Of a DNA stretch of 6,516 bases, positions 1 through 5,683 are shown piece after piece. Each line of letters opens with the position of its first letter. Positions within the stretch are counted from its first letter, which is position 1. The notes beneath the pieces were generated by a model. That model was not told the DNA's origin and made no database searches. It saw nothing but the letters and a program-made list of their open reading frames with translations. The stretch spans positions 1 through 6,516 of the forward strand of contig JAGLDM010000262.1 in the NCBI GenBank assembly GCA_023145595.1, written 5' to 3'. A program made the translations under genes and the position numbers. The DNA comes from Flavobacteriaceae bacterium. Lineage in GTDB: Bacteria > Bacteroidota > Bacteroidia > Flavobacteriales > Flavobacteriaceae.

Positions 1-1239
1 CCCGAAAGTGATATTTACCATAAAAGTAAAATTTTATACGGAATTTCTCATGCAAAACAATCCATAGCAAAAGAAGATAATTGTTTTTTGGTAGAAGGTT
101 ATACTGATGTAATTTCTTTTAATCAGAACGGAGTTGAGAACGTAGTCGCTTCTTCCGGTACAGCATTGACTTCAGATCAAATACGTTTGATTCATCGTTT
201 AACTAGTAATATCACGATTTTATTTGATGGAGACGCAGCCGGAATTAGAGCATCTTTACGCGGAATAGATTTGATTTTGGAACAGGGGATGAATGTAAAA
301 ATTCTAACTTTTCCAGAAGGTGATGATCCAGATAGTTTTTCGCGTCGAGTTTCAACAGAAGAATTAAAGGACTTTCTAAAAGAGAATTCACAAGATTTTA
401 TCAATTTTAAAGTGTCTTTGTTGATGGAAGAGGCACAAAACGACCCTGTTAAAAAAGCAGCTTTAATTCGTGATATTGTTGTGAGTATCTCTAAGATTCC
501 AGATCGGATTCAACAAGAAGTATATTTACAAGAATGCGCTCGAATCATGAATATCTCTGAAAATGTATTGTTTGATGCATTGGCGCAAATATTTAAAAAA
601 GATCAGCGAGACGCATCAAAAAAACCGGTTTCCATGAGACCAGAAGCTCCTGTTTTCCAAAAAACAGCGAAGGTCGAAAAAGTAGATGAACTCTTTAAAT
701 ACGAACGAGAAATTATAAAAATTTTGTTGTTGCATGGAAATGCAAAAGTAGATTTTGTTGATTTCATTGAGGTAGGTTCAGAAATAAAAAAAGAAATTTA
801 TGAGAATACAGTGGCACGTGAGGTTTATTTAAATTTGCAAGACGATGAAATTGAATTTGCAAATGAACTTTTCCAAATTATCTATGCAGAAGTCATTAAT
901 CAATTAAATTTAGAAGAAGAAATTAAAATAGAAAGTTTTATCCATCACCAAAACATAGAAGTAGCACAATTGGTTACCGATATTTTAATGGATGAAGAAC
1001 GTTATTCTTTAAGTGATTGGAAGAAAAAAGAGGTGATTGTAAATCACAATACCAACGAAATTATTGCCAAAACAACGAATGATACTGTTTTTAACTTAAG
1101 ACGCATACTTATTGATGAAAAGATAGGGTCTTTAATGGCAGAAACATCTAAAGAAGATTTTAATACGATTTTAGATATAGTAGTAGATTATACTGGATTA
1201 AAAACAAGGATTTCGAAAAGATTGAATAGGGTTATTTAG
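1..1239 (+). CDS. dnaG: DNA primase DnaG, 5'-truncated by the window edge
   Basis: This is the C-terminal 412 residues of the replicative primase, which makes RNA primers for DNA replication together with the DnaB helicase. The frame is open from base 1, beginning PESDIYHKSKILYG, so the gene starts outside the window; the TTG at 88 lies inside the catalytic domain and is not a start. The TOPRIM catalytic core is visible: EGYTDV at window residues 32-37 (its Glu corresponds to E265 of E. coli DnaG) and the metal-binding DGD at 76-78 (D309 and D311 in E. coli), followed by DDPDSF. By that alignment about 230 residues are missing, covering the zinc-binding domain and the start of the polymerase domain. 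The last ~190 residues (from about FKYEREIIKILL) are helix-rich and correspond to the helicase-binding domain, which varies between species. The gene converges on nadE, with 244 bp between them. Confidence 0.97.
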   Translation, partial: PESDIYHKSKILYGISHAKQSIAKEDNCFLVEGYTDVISFNQNGVENVVASSGTALTSDQIRLIHRLTSNITILFDGDAAGIRASLRGIDLILEQGMNVKILTFPEGDDPDSFSRRVSTEELKDFLKENSQDFINFKVSLLMEEAQNDPVKKAALIRDIVVSISKIPDRIQQEVYLQECARIMNISENVLFDALAQIFKKDQRDASKKPVSMRPEAPVFQKTAKVEKVDELFKYEREIIKILLLHGNAKVDFVDFIEVGSEIKKEIYENTVAREVYLNLQDDEIEFANELFQIIYAEVINQLNLEEEIKIESFIHHQNIEVAQLVTDILMDEERYSLSDWKKKEVIVNHNTNEIIAKTTNDTVFNLRRILIDEKIGSLMAETSKEDFNTILDIVVDYTGLKTRISKRLNRVI

Positions 1240-1303
1240 TTAATAATTCGCATAAATTATTGCTATTTGAAACATTAATGGTATGTTTGGAAGGTTCGCT
1301 TAT

Positions 1304-1320
1304 TTCTCTCACGGAGAGAA
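1304..1320. repeat. Short perfect hairpin, 7-bp stem
   Basis: TTCTCTC and GAGAGAA flank the loop ACG. It lies 65 nt after the dnaG stop. Neither side is followed by a run of T, so it is not a standard intrinsic terminator, although it could act as a transcript 3'-end stabiliser or a factor-assisted end. Its role is unknown. Confidence 0.5.
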
Positions 1321-1328
1321 TTGTCAAC

Positions 1329-1346
1329 CCCCATGAACCCCATGAA
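1329..1346. repeat. 9-bp tandem direct repeat (CCCCATGAA x2)
   Basis: Two perfect adjacent copies of CCCCATGAA. The C-rich unit stands out from the AT-rich surroundings. Each copy carries an ATG, and both are in the same frame, so they form the start of the short ORF at 1333-1467. It may be a small slippage duplication; no function can be read from it. Confidence 0.8.
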
Positions 1347-1467
1347 ACGACTAAGAAACTACTCAAGAATAATGCTACTCTTTTTTAAGATTCCTTTTGC
1401 TTTTACAAATGCTTCTAAACAAAGAAAGCGTAAAGAAATGAAATTTATTTTAAGAGAGTTGCTGTAG
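1333..1467 (+). CDS. Doubtful short ORF, 44 aa, basic
   Basis: An ATG-to-TAG frame encodes a Lys/Arg-rich 44-residue peptide beginning MNPMKRLRNYSRIM, with a short hydrophobic stretch (MLLFFKIPFAF, residues 14-24) followed by a strongly basic segment. I recognise no family. A TTG-N19-TATGTTTG match (TTG at 1260-1262, -7 box at 1282-1289) upstream would fit a Bacteroidota promoter with a transcription start near 1295, but such matches occur by chance in AT-rich DNA. A frame this short may also be accidental; there is no homology evidence. It could be a small basic peptide, a decayed gene fragment or nothing. Confidence 0.15.
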   Translation: MNPMKRLRNYSRIMLLFFKIPFAFTNASKQRKRKEMKFILRELL

Positions 1468-1483
1468 GAATACCTTTCTTCAA

Positions 1484-2272
1484 TTATTTAAAATTAGCAG
1501 GAATTTTACAAATCGGAATTAGATTCATTTTGTGTTTATTAGCACTGTTTAAACGTTTGTAAATACGAAACACTTCTTTTTCTCTACCATTAAATTGGGT
1601 GTCTTTTTTATTCAATTCATCCATTTCCATAGCCCATTCTAATTCGGGGTATGAAGCTCCAAGTTGATCTTCATCGGTTCTATCGTCACCCCATAGTCCG
1701 TCTGTAGGCGCAGCATTTAAAATTTCATCATTGACACCTAAATAGGCTGCTAATTCGAATACCTCTGTTTTTAGCAAGTCTGCAATCGGACTTAAATCAA
1801 CCCCTCCATCACCATACTTGGTGTAAAAACCAACTCCAAAATCCTCTACTTTATTCCCCGTTCCCGCTACTAAATAACCATGTAAAGCCGCAAAGTAATA
1901 CAGAGATGTCATTCGCAATCTAGCCCTTGTATTTGCCAAAGACATAAATCGTTCTTCTTCATTTTTAACAGGAGGAAACGCATTCACCAAACTATCAAAA
2001 GTCGTTGTTAAATTAACATTGGTTAAGGTAATATCGTTAAAATTATCTTTTAGCCAAGAAATGTGATTTAGCGCTCTGCTCACTTGAGTGTCTTCTTGAT
2101 GAATGGGCATTTCTAGACATAGCAAAGGCAAACCTGTCTTTGCGCAAAGTGTAGAGGTTACAGCAGAGTCGATTCCTCCAGAAATTCCGATGACAAATCC
2201 TTTTACTCCGGATTTATTAGCATAATCTTTTAGCCAATTTACAATGTGATTCACAGTTTTTTCTGGATTCAT
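1484..2272 (-). CDS. nadE: NAD+ synthetase, ammonia-dependent
   Basis: Catalyses the last step of NAD+ biosynthesis: deamido-NAD+ is adenylated with ATP and then amidated with ammonia, in the cytoplasm. The 262-aa protein has the ATP-pyrophosphatase loop SGGIDSA at residues 31-37, NTRARLRM at 114-121, GTGNKVED at 137-144, KYGDGGVDLSPIADLLKTEV at 152-171 and PTDGLWGDDRTDEDQLG at 189-205, all hallmarks of NadE. There is no N-terminal nitrilase (glutaminase) domain, so it belongs to the short form, near the ~275 aa of E. coli NadE. The start ATG at 2272 gives a typical N-terminus just before the conserved core. It is transcribed divergently from gldB with 58 bp between the start codons. No perfect TAnnTTTG box points toward nadE in that gap; the closest is TATCTTTA (complement of 2314-2321). 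Confidence 0.96.
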   Translation of the reverse strand: MNPEKTVNHIVNWLKDYANKSGVKGFVIGISGGIDSAVTSTLCAKTGLPLLCLEMPIHQEDTQVSRALNHISWLKDNFNDITLTNVNLTTTFDSLVNAFPPVKNEEERFMSLANTRARLRMTSLYYFAALHGYLVAGTGNKVEDFGVGFYTKYGDGGVDLSPIADLLKTEVFELAAYLGVNDEILNAAPTDGLWGDDRTDEDQLGASYPELEWAMEMDELNKKDTQFNGREKEVFRIYKRLNSANKHKMNLIPICKIPANFK

Positions 2273-2286
2273 GAGAAACTATTTAG

Positions 2287-2294
2287 TATTTTTG
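2287..2294 (+). promoter_or_regulatory. Candidate -7 box for gldB (TATTTTTG)
   Basis: A perfect match to the Bacteroidota housekeeping -7 consensus TAnnTTTG. It predicts a transcript start near 2300 and a leader of about 30 nt before the ATG at 2331. No clear TTG -33 element is present at the right distance, where the DNA is T-rich. The box lies only 14 bp from the nadE start codon, so the promoter overlaps the nadE leader region. Confidence 0.4.
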
Positions 2295-2330
2295 TGCGTT
2301 TAAAAAACAGTGGTAAAGATACTAAATTAT

Positions 2331-3290
2331 ATGTCAAGAATATATTGGGTTTTTTCGATATTCATTTTGTTTGTTGCTTGTAAAGAAGATATTCAGATAT
2401 CTGAAGATGTTTTGAATATCCCTGTTGAGGTTAGGGTAGAGCGATTTGAGCAACAATTTTATAAAAGTTCTAGTTCTGAATTAAATGGTTTAAAAAAAGA
2501 GTTTCCATTTATGTTTCCAACGGCGGTAAATGATAGTGTTTGGATTCAAAAAGCGAAAAATGAAGATGAACTATTTTTGTTTGAAGAGACTCAGAAGAAG
2601 TATACAGACTTAAATGATTTTAAAAATCAATTAGGATTACTTTTTAAACATGTTAAATATGATTTTTCAGAATTTAAAGAGCCGGAGATTATAACCTATA
2701 TCTCTAATTTAGATTATGGATATAAAATAGTTGATGCAGACAGTCTACTCTTTGTTTCATTAGACATGTACTTAGGTGCTAATCATGAAGTGTATCAAGA
2801 TTTTCCAAAATATTTGACACAGAATTACACTAAAGAAAGAATGATTGTTGATGTAGCCAATGAATTTTTAAAAAGATATTATCGAAAATTAAAATCTAGA
2901 ACTTTTTTAGATAGAATGATTAACGAAGCAAAGTTTGTTTATGCCTTAGATGTGTATTTGCCTTTAGAATCTGATGCAAATAAAATTGGATACACCCATG
3001 AAAAAATAAATTGGGCAATGCAGAATGAGGGAGATATTTGGAAATATTTTATAGAAAAGGAATTGCTGTATAGCAATGACGCAACCTTAAATTCCCGCTT
3101 TATCGATGTTGCTCCCTTTTCAAAATTTTATTTAGAATCAGATAATGATTCTCCAGGGCAAATTGGAGTTTGGATGGGTTGGCAGATCATAAGATCTTAC
3201 ATGAATAATGATGATGTCACTTTGCAGAAATTAATGTCTACAAGCCCTGAAACTATTTTTAGGAAATCGAAATACAAACCGAAAAGGTAA
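2331..3290 (+). CDS. gldB: Gliding motility lipoprotein GldB
   Basis: GldB is a lipoprotein needed for flavobacterial gliding, which uses the same gld gene set that supports type IX secretion. The 319-aa product starts with a lipoprotein signal: a basic residue (R3), a hydrophobic run (Y5-V15) and the lipobox FVAC with the acylated Cys at 17. I chose the ATG at 2331 over an in-frame GTG at 2310, because the ATG places the lipobox at a normal distance and the GTG would add seven residues. Family-typical segments are TFLDRMINEAKFVYALDVYLP (191-211; conserved LDxMI..K..Y.LD pattern), SPGQIGVWMGWQIIRSYM (274-291) and the C-terminal KSKYKP. Length matches F. johnsoniae GldB (about 320 aa). The residues after the Cys are K-E-D, like the surface-export signal K-(D/E)2 described for Bacteroidota lipoproteins. 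gldC follows 34 bp downstream, probably in the same transcript. Confidence 0.94.
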   Translation: MSRIYWVFSIFILFVACKEDIQISEDVLNIPVEVRVERFEQQFYKSSSSELNGLKKEFPFMFPTAVNDSVWIQKAKNEDELFLFEETQKKYTDLNDFKNQLGLLFKHVKYDFSEFKEPEIITYISNLDYGYKIVDADSLLFVSLDMYLGANHEVYQDFPKYLTQNYTKERMIVDVANEFLKRYYRKLKSRTFLDRMINEAKFVYALDVYLPLESDANKIGYTHEKINWAMQNEGDIWKYFIEKELLYSNDATLNSRFIDVAPFSKFYLESDNDSPGQIGVWMGWQIIRSYMNNDDVTLQKLMSTSPETIFRKSKYKPKR

Positions 3291-3324
3291 GAATTACAAT
3301 ACTCAACAATTTAACAAAACGACA

Positions 3325-3672
3325 ATGGCAGTAAAACATACTTCTAAAATTGAATTCGCGATCGGATTAGATGAAAATAAAATTCCAGAACAATTAAGTT
3401 GGAGTGCTCAAGATGGAACTGTAAATAATGCAGAAACAAAGGCGATTTTAATTTCGGTATGGGATCATAAAGCAAAAGACACTTTAAAAGTAGATTTATG
3501 GACCAAAGACATGCCAGTTGATGAGATGAAGCAGTTTTTTCATCAAACATTAGTATCTATGGCAAATTCTTTTGAAACTGCTACAAATGATGAGAAAATG
3601 AGTGCTACTATGCGTGATTTCTGTGATTATTTTGCCGAAAAATTAGAGTTAAAAAAAATAGAAAATATATAA
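3325..3672 (+). CDS. gldC: Gliding motility protein GldC
   Basis: GldC is a small protein of about 14 kDa found next to gldB in gliding flavobacteria, where its loss reduces but does not abolish spreading. This 115-aa product has no signal peptide or membrane segment, so it is probably cytoplasmic. Characteristic sequence includes the N-terminal HTSKIEFAIGLDENKIPEQLSW and the ATKAILIS-like segment AETKAILISVWDHKAKDTLKVDLWTKDMPVDEM, with the family ending MRDFCDYFAEKLEL. There is no promoter-like box in the 34-bp gap after gldB, which supports co-transcription. The strong hairpin at 3745-3781 ends the operon. Its mechanism is not evident from sequence. Confidence 0.94.
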   Translation: MAVKHTSKIEFAIGLDENKIPEQLSWSAQDGTVNNAETKAILISVWDHKAKDTLKVDLWTKDMPVDEMKQFFHQTLVSMANSFETATNDEKMSATMRDFCDYFAEKLELKKIENI

Positions 3673-3744
3673 TCAGGCGGCTATATTTACGTAGTGATTG
3701 AAGGAAAAGGGATTGTGAAGTTGTTCCAAAATAAGTAATATTTT

Positions 3745-3781
3745 AAAATAAGACCCGACATTGGATGTCGGGTCTTATTTT
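3745..3781. terminator. Strong intrinsic terminator of gldBC
   Basis: A perfect 16-bp inverted repeat (3745-3760 and 3766-3781) with the GC-rich core GACCCGACA / TGTCGGGTC and a 5-nt loop TTGGA. The arms end in A-rich and T-rich tracts on both sides, so it could work in both directions. It separates gldBC from the 118-aa gene. Confidence 0.92.
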
Positions 3782-3793
3782 GTGAGACCGATG

Positions 3794-3801
3794 TAGTTTT
3801 G
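3794..3801 (+). promoter_or_regulatory. Candidate -7 box (TAGTTTTG) for the 118-aa gene
   Basis: A perfect TAnnTTTG match 25 bp before the ATG at 3827, predicting a transcript start near 3808 and a leader of about 19 nt. The expected -33 region would fall in the right arm of the preceding terminator, and no TTG is found at standard spacing. Confidence 0.35.
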
Positions 3802-3826
3802 TTGTATAATTATAAAAAGCAAGATT

Positions 3827-4183
3827 ATGTTTCCATATAAATATAGAAGAAAGACGTTGTCAAGTAAATTTAGTTCTGATTATAAGAATGTTGGTGAGCG
3901 CGTGAAAGATCAACACGAACATATTTACGGTGCAATTGTACAGTTGGTAAAAGAACAGCAATATGAGACACCTAAAGACTACACCAAAAGAGATTGGAAA
4001 AGAGTAATGATTGAATTGCAGTGTACCGCATATATGAAATTAAAGGAGGTATTTGCTTCCGGTAATTTGCCATTAGACCTATTTAATGATATGCAATTAG
4101 AGTATCTAAAAACAGAGCATAAAACGCCTGTAAGTCAGGTAGACTGGCATGGATTGTACCTGGAAAATTGCAACAAAAAATAA
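3827..4183 (+). CDS. Conserved-looking hypothetical protein, 118 aa
   Basis: I do not recognise this protein. It starts MFPYKYRRK, with a basic N-terminus (YRRKTLSSK, residues 5-13), has no signal peptide or membrane segment, and appears largely helical (residues 20-50 and 58-97) with many charged and aromatic residues. It has two Cys (about 67 and 115) and two Trp (58 and 107), with no metal-binding cluster or nucleotide-binding loop. Codon use and base composition resemble the neighbours, so it looks native rather than recently acquired. It stands alone between two terminators with a candidate promoter of its own. The start ATG is the first in frame near the predicted transcript start. It is likely a soluble cytoplasmic protein of unknown role; real-gene status is well supported by length and composition. 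Confidence 0.8.
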   Translation: MFPYKYRRKTLSSKFSSDYKNVGERVKDQHEHIYGAIVQLVKEQQYETPKDYTKRDWKRVMIELQCTAYMKLKEVFASGNLPLDLFNDMQLEYLKTEHKTPVSQVDWHGLYLENCNKK

Positions 4184-4186
4184 AAT

Positions 4187-4211
4187 AAAAGAGCCTGTAA
4201 GGGGCTCTTTT
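4187..4211 (+). terminator. Intrinsic terminator after the 118-aa gene
   Basis: AAAAGAGCC (4187-4195) pairs perfectly with GGCTCTTTT (4203-4211) around a 7-nt loop, followed by more T (to 4213) and ATTTT. The stem begins only 4 nt after the stop codon at 4181-4183. The A-rich left side means it could also work weakly in the reverse direction. Confidence 0.88.
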
Positions 4212-4249
4212 TTATTTTGAAAATATTTTATTTGATATTAAATAATACT

Positions 4250-4265
4250 TGTTTAAGACTAAACA
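4250..4265. repeat. Palindromic operator-like site upstream of galM
   Basis: TGTTTA-AGAC-TAAACA is a perfect 6-bp inverted repeat with a 4-nt spacer. It lies between a TTG (4249-4251) and the candidate -7 box of galM (4276-4283), where a repressor would block the promoter. The size and symmetry fit a dimeric regulator, but no regulator is encoded nearby and a chance occurrence in AT-rich DNA is possible. Confidence 0.35.
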
Positions 4266-4275
4266 GACATCTATC

Positions 4276-4283
4276 TAAATTTG
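4276..4283 (+). promoter_or_regulatory. Candidate -7 box for galM (TAAATTTG)
   Basis: A perfect TAnnTTTG match. A TTG lies upstream at 4249-4251 with 24-nt spacing, slightly longer than usual. It predicts a transcript start near 4290 and a leader of about 60 nt before the ATG at 4350. Confidence 0.35.
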
Positions 4284-4349
4284 TTAAATTTACATCTTCA
4301 TTAAGAATTAAAATTATCAATTCCAGTTTGTTTAAAATTTTATAAAGTT

Positions 4350-5390
4350 ATGAAGATTGAAACCAGTCATTTTGGAAAAGTAAACGACACCAATGTAAAT
4401 TTATTTACCTTGTCAAATAAAGAGGTTGTTGTTAAATTCACTAATTATGGAGGTATTATAACAAGTATTGAAACTCTCGACTATAATGGTTGCGTTAAGA
4501 ATATAGTACTTGGTTTTGATACCTTAGAAGAATATTTGTCTGAGGAATATCTAAATTCATACCCATATTTTGGGGCAATTATTGGTCGTGTTGGAAATAG
4601 AATTGCAAATAGTCAGTTTGAACTTGACGGAAAGGTTATCAAGGTGTCGCCTAACAGAGGCACTTTTCAATTACACGGTGGTTTTGTAGGGTTTGATAAA
4701 GTAGTTTGGGAAGCAAAAACTTTTGAAACCAATGATAGAATTGGGGTGGAGTTATCCTATTTAAGTGTAGACGGTGAAGAAGGGTATCCAGGGAATTTAC
4801 AAGTGAAAGTAGTTTATTCTTTAAATGTGGAGAATGAGTTTTTGATCGAATATTTTGCAGAAACCGATAAAGCAACTCCGGTTAATTTAACGCAGCATAG
4901 TTACTTTAACTTGGGGGAAGAGCAAACGATAGGAAATCATGATTTAATTATAAATTCAAGTGAGTACAATGAATTAAATGAGGATTATATTCCAACAGGA
5001 AAAATTGTTTCCGTTAATCAAACTCCATATGATTTTAGAATTAAAAAGAAAATTGGAGTAGGATTAGAGCAATTAGAGATGGGGTATGACAAAAATTACA
5101 TTTTAAATAATTTGGAAGGAAATTTTATAAAAGTAGGGGAGTTGTCTGAAGAAGTTTCTGGAAGAAAAATGGAATTTTTCACTACAGAAATCGGAATGCA
5201 ATTATATTCTGGAGCATATAATCCAGTGATAAAAGTTGATGGAAAAGATAAATTTGGACCTTATTCTGGAGTCGCTCTAGAAACTCAACATTTCCCAGAT
5301 TCGGTGAATCACAAACATTTCCCGAATACGATTTTAAGGACTGGTGAAAAATATGTTCAGAAAACGATGTTCAAGTTCTCGAATATATAG
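4350..5390 (+). CDS. galM: Aldose 1-epimerase (galactose mutarotase)
   Basis: Interconverts the alpha and beta anomers of aldohexoses such as galactose and glucose, feeding the Leloir pathway. The 346-aa protein covers the full family length (about 340-350 aa). Seen in order: NYGGII (32-37), GAIIGRVGNRI (75-85) with the substrate-binding Arg80, QLHGGFVGFDKVVWEA (107-122) with His109, NLTQHSYFNL (179-188) with the catalytic acid His183, and VALETQHFPDSVNH (308-321) with the catalytic base Glu311. All key residues are present, so it should be active. There is no signal peptide, so it is predicted to be cytoplasmic, unlike the secreted or lipoprotein versions also found in Bacteroidota. No other sugar genes lie in the window, and it seems to be a single-gene unit. 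I find no strong terminator after it (only AGGT/ACCT, 4 bp, at 5398-5411), so readthrough toward pheA is possible. Confidence 0.95.
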   Translation: MKIETSHFGKVNDTNVNLFTLSNKEVVVKFTNYGGIITSIETLDYNGCVKNIVLGFDTLEEYLSEEYLNSYPYFGAIIGRVGNRIANSQFELDGKVIKVSPNRGTFQLHGGFVGFDKVVWEAKTFETNDRIGVELSYLSVDGEEGYPGNLQVKVVYSLNVENEFLIEYFAETDKATPVNLTQHSYFNLGEEQTIGNHDLIINSSEYNELNEDYIPTGKIVSVNQTPYDFRIKKKIGVGLEQLEMGYDKNYILNNLEGNFIKVGELSEEVSGRKMEFFTTEIGMQLYSGAYNPVIKVDGKDKFGPYSGVALETQHFPDSVNHKHFPNTILRTGEKYVQKTMFKFSNI

Positions 5391-5425
5391 TGTAAACAGG
5401 TGGTTTTACCTTTAGAATATTGGAG

Positions 5426-5462
5426 AAATTATATTTTAAACAATTTTAAAAATTATATTTTA
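5426..5462 (+). repeat. 13-bp direct repeat upstream of the pheA promoter
   Basis: AAATTATATTTTA occurs perfectly at 5426-5438 and 5450-5462, 24 bp apart start to start, just upstream of the promoter match at 5482. The spacing is about two helical turns plus a little. It could be an activator site, an AT-rich promoter-enhancing element or a small duplication. A 12-nt reverse complement of it (TAAAATATAATT) lies at 5604-5615 in the leader. Confidence 0.6.
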
Positions 5463-5481
5463 CAATTCCTCTCGTAAAGTA

Positions 5482-5511
5482 TTGGATATTTGGTTTTTAT
5501 TATTAATTTTG
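5482..5511 (+). promoter_or_regulatory. Promoter of the pheA leader (TTG-N19-TAATTTTG)
   Basis: TTG at 5482-5484 and TAATTTTG at 5504-5511 are separated by exactly 19 nt, which matches the Bacteroidota -33/-7 promoter consensus (TTG and TAnnTTTG). The predicted transcript start is near 5517, about 10 nt before the leader-peptide ATG at 5528. This is the best promoter match in the window. Confidence 0.55.
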
Positions 5512-5527
5512 ACGTTCAATAAAAAAA

Positions 5528-5590
5528 ATGACAGCACAACATACTTGGTTTTTTAACTTTTTCTATTTTTATTTTTACAATAAAAAGTAG
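5528..5590 (+). CDS. Aromatic-rich leader peptide of the pheA operon (PheL-like)
   Basis: A 20-residue ORF, ATG to TAG, whose residues 7-17 read WFFNFFYFYFY: one Trp, six Phe and three Tyr in 11 residues. The upstream frame is closed by TGA at 5510-5512, so the ATG at 5528 is the only start; it is preceded by eight A, typical of starts in this phylum. It lies in front of prephenate dehydratase, and a terminator follows 35 nt after its stop, as in the enterobacterial pheL leader. I infer that the ribosome stalls at the Phe/Tyr/Trp codons (5546-5578) when charged aromatic tRNAs are scarce. The peptide itself probably has no function. T-rich DNA favours TTT codons, but TGG, TTC and TAC are also used and the placement argues against chance. 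Confidence 0.75.
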   Translation: MTAQHTWFFNFFYFYFYNKK

Positions 5591-5658
5591 AGACGTGTGT
5601 TTATAAAATATAATTATAAAAATATAAAAGTCTCGAAATAATAATCGAGGCTTTTTTT
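5560..5658 (+). promoter_or_regulatory. Transcription attenuator with alternative RNA folds
   Basis: Three pairings can be read directly. Fold 1:2 pairs 5563-5572 with 5580-5590 (10 bp, one bulged G at 5587), extendable by 5560-5562 with 5591-5593. Fold 2:3 pairs GAGAC (5590-5594) with GTCTC (5630-5634) and TTTATA (5600-5605) with TATAAA (5623-5628). Fold 3:4 is the terminator. Folds 1:2 and 2:3 share 5590-5593; folds 2:3 and 3:4 share 5626-5634. A ribosome stalled on aromatic codons would block segment 1 and free segment 2 to form the antiterminator. A ribosome reaching the TAG at 5588-5590 would cover segment 2 and let the terminator form. The pairings are seen; the mechanism is inferred from known attenuators. 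Confidence 0.65.
5626..5658 (+). terminator. Attenuator terminator before pheA
   Basis: AAAAGTCTCGA (5626-5636) pairs with TCGAGGCTTTT (5645-5655): an 11-bp stem with a single G-U wobble and an AATAATAA loop, running into seven T (5652-5658). It lies between the leader ORF and pheA, about 105 nt before the pheA start, so it must be bypassed for any pheA expression from the leader promoter. Confidence 0.9.
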
Positions 5659-5683
5659 GATTTAAAACACAAATGAAACGAAC

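Larger units (their letters stand above)
1240..1483. other. Convergent intergenic region between dnaG and nadE
   Basis: The two genes end toward each other here. I see no canonical terminator with a T tract for either one. What it holds: a perfect 7-bp hairpin with a 3-nt loop (1304-1310 / 1314-1320), a perfect 9-bp tandem repeat CCCCATGAA (1329-1337 and 1338-1346), a doubtful short ORF (1333-1467), and an imperfect longer stem-loop (CTTTTAC and GCTTC at 1400-1415 pairing with GAAAGC and GTAAAG at 1424-1435, with bulges). From memory, some flavobacteria carry a response-regulator gene between dnaG and nadE; none is present here, and I could not find a clear remnant of one in any frame. Confidence 0.6.

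Noticed and set aside
192..404. Minus-strand 70-aa frame inside dnaG
   Set aside because: Shadow of the dnaG coding frame with no recognisable product.
88..1239. dnaG starting at the TTG codon at 88
   Set aside because: The same frame is open to base 1 with clear primase sequence, and the TTG codon lies inside the TOPRIM motif; the gene is truncated by the window edge.
1400..1435. Imperfect stem-loop as terminator for dnaG or nadE
   Set aside because: It has several bulges and no T tract on either side.
2310..2330. GTG start for gldB, adding seven residues
   Set aside because: The ATG at 2331 gives a normal lipoprotein signal with Cys at 17; the GTG start would put extra mixed residues before it.
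3344..3550. Minus-strand 68-aa frame inside gldC
   Set aside because: Shadow of gldC; the composition reflects the opposite strand.
3673..3738. Open frame continuing in phase for 21 codons after the gldC stop (YIYVVIEGKGIVKLF)
   Set aside because: It looks coding-like, but GldC ends normally at the family's usual C-terminus and 21 open codons are expected fairly often by chance; no readthrough signal is seen.
4651..4875. Minus-strand 74-aa frame inside galM
   Set aside because: Shadow of a well-conserved galM region.
5391..5411. Terminator for galM (AGGT/ACCT hairpin)
   Set aside because: Only 4 bp of stem and three T; too weak to call.
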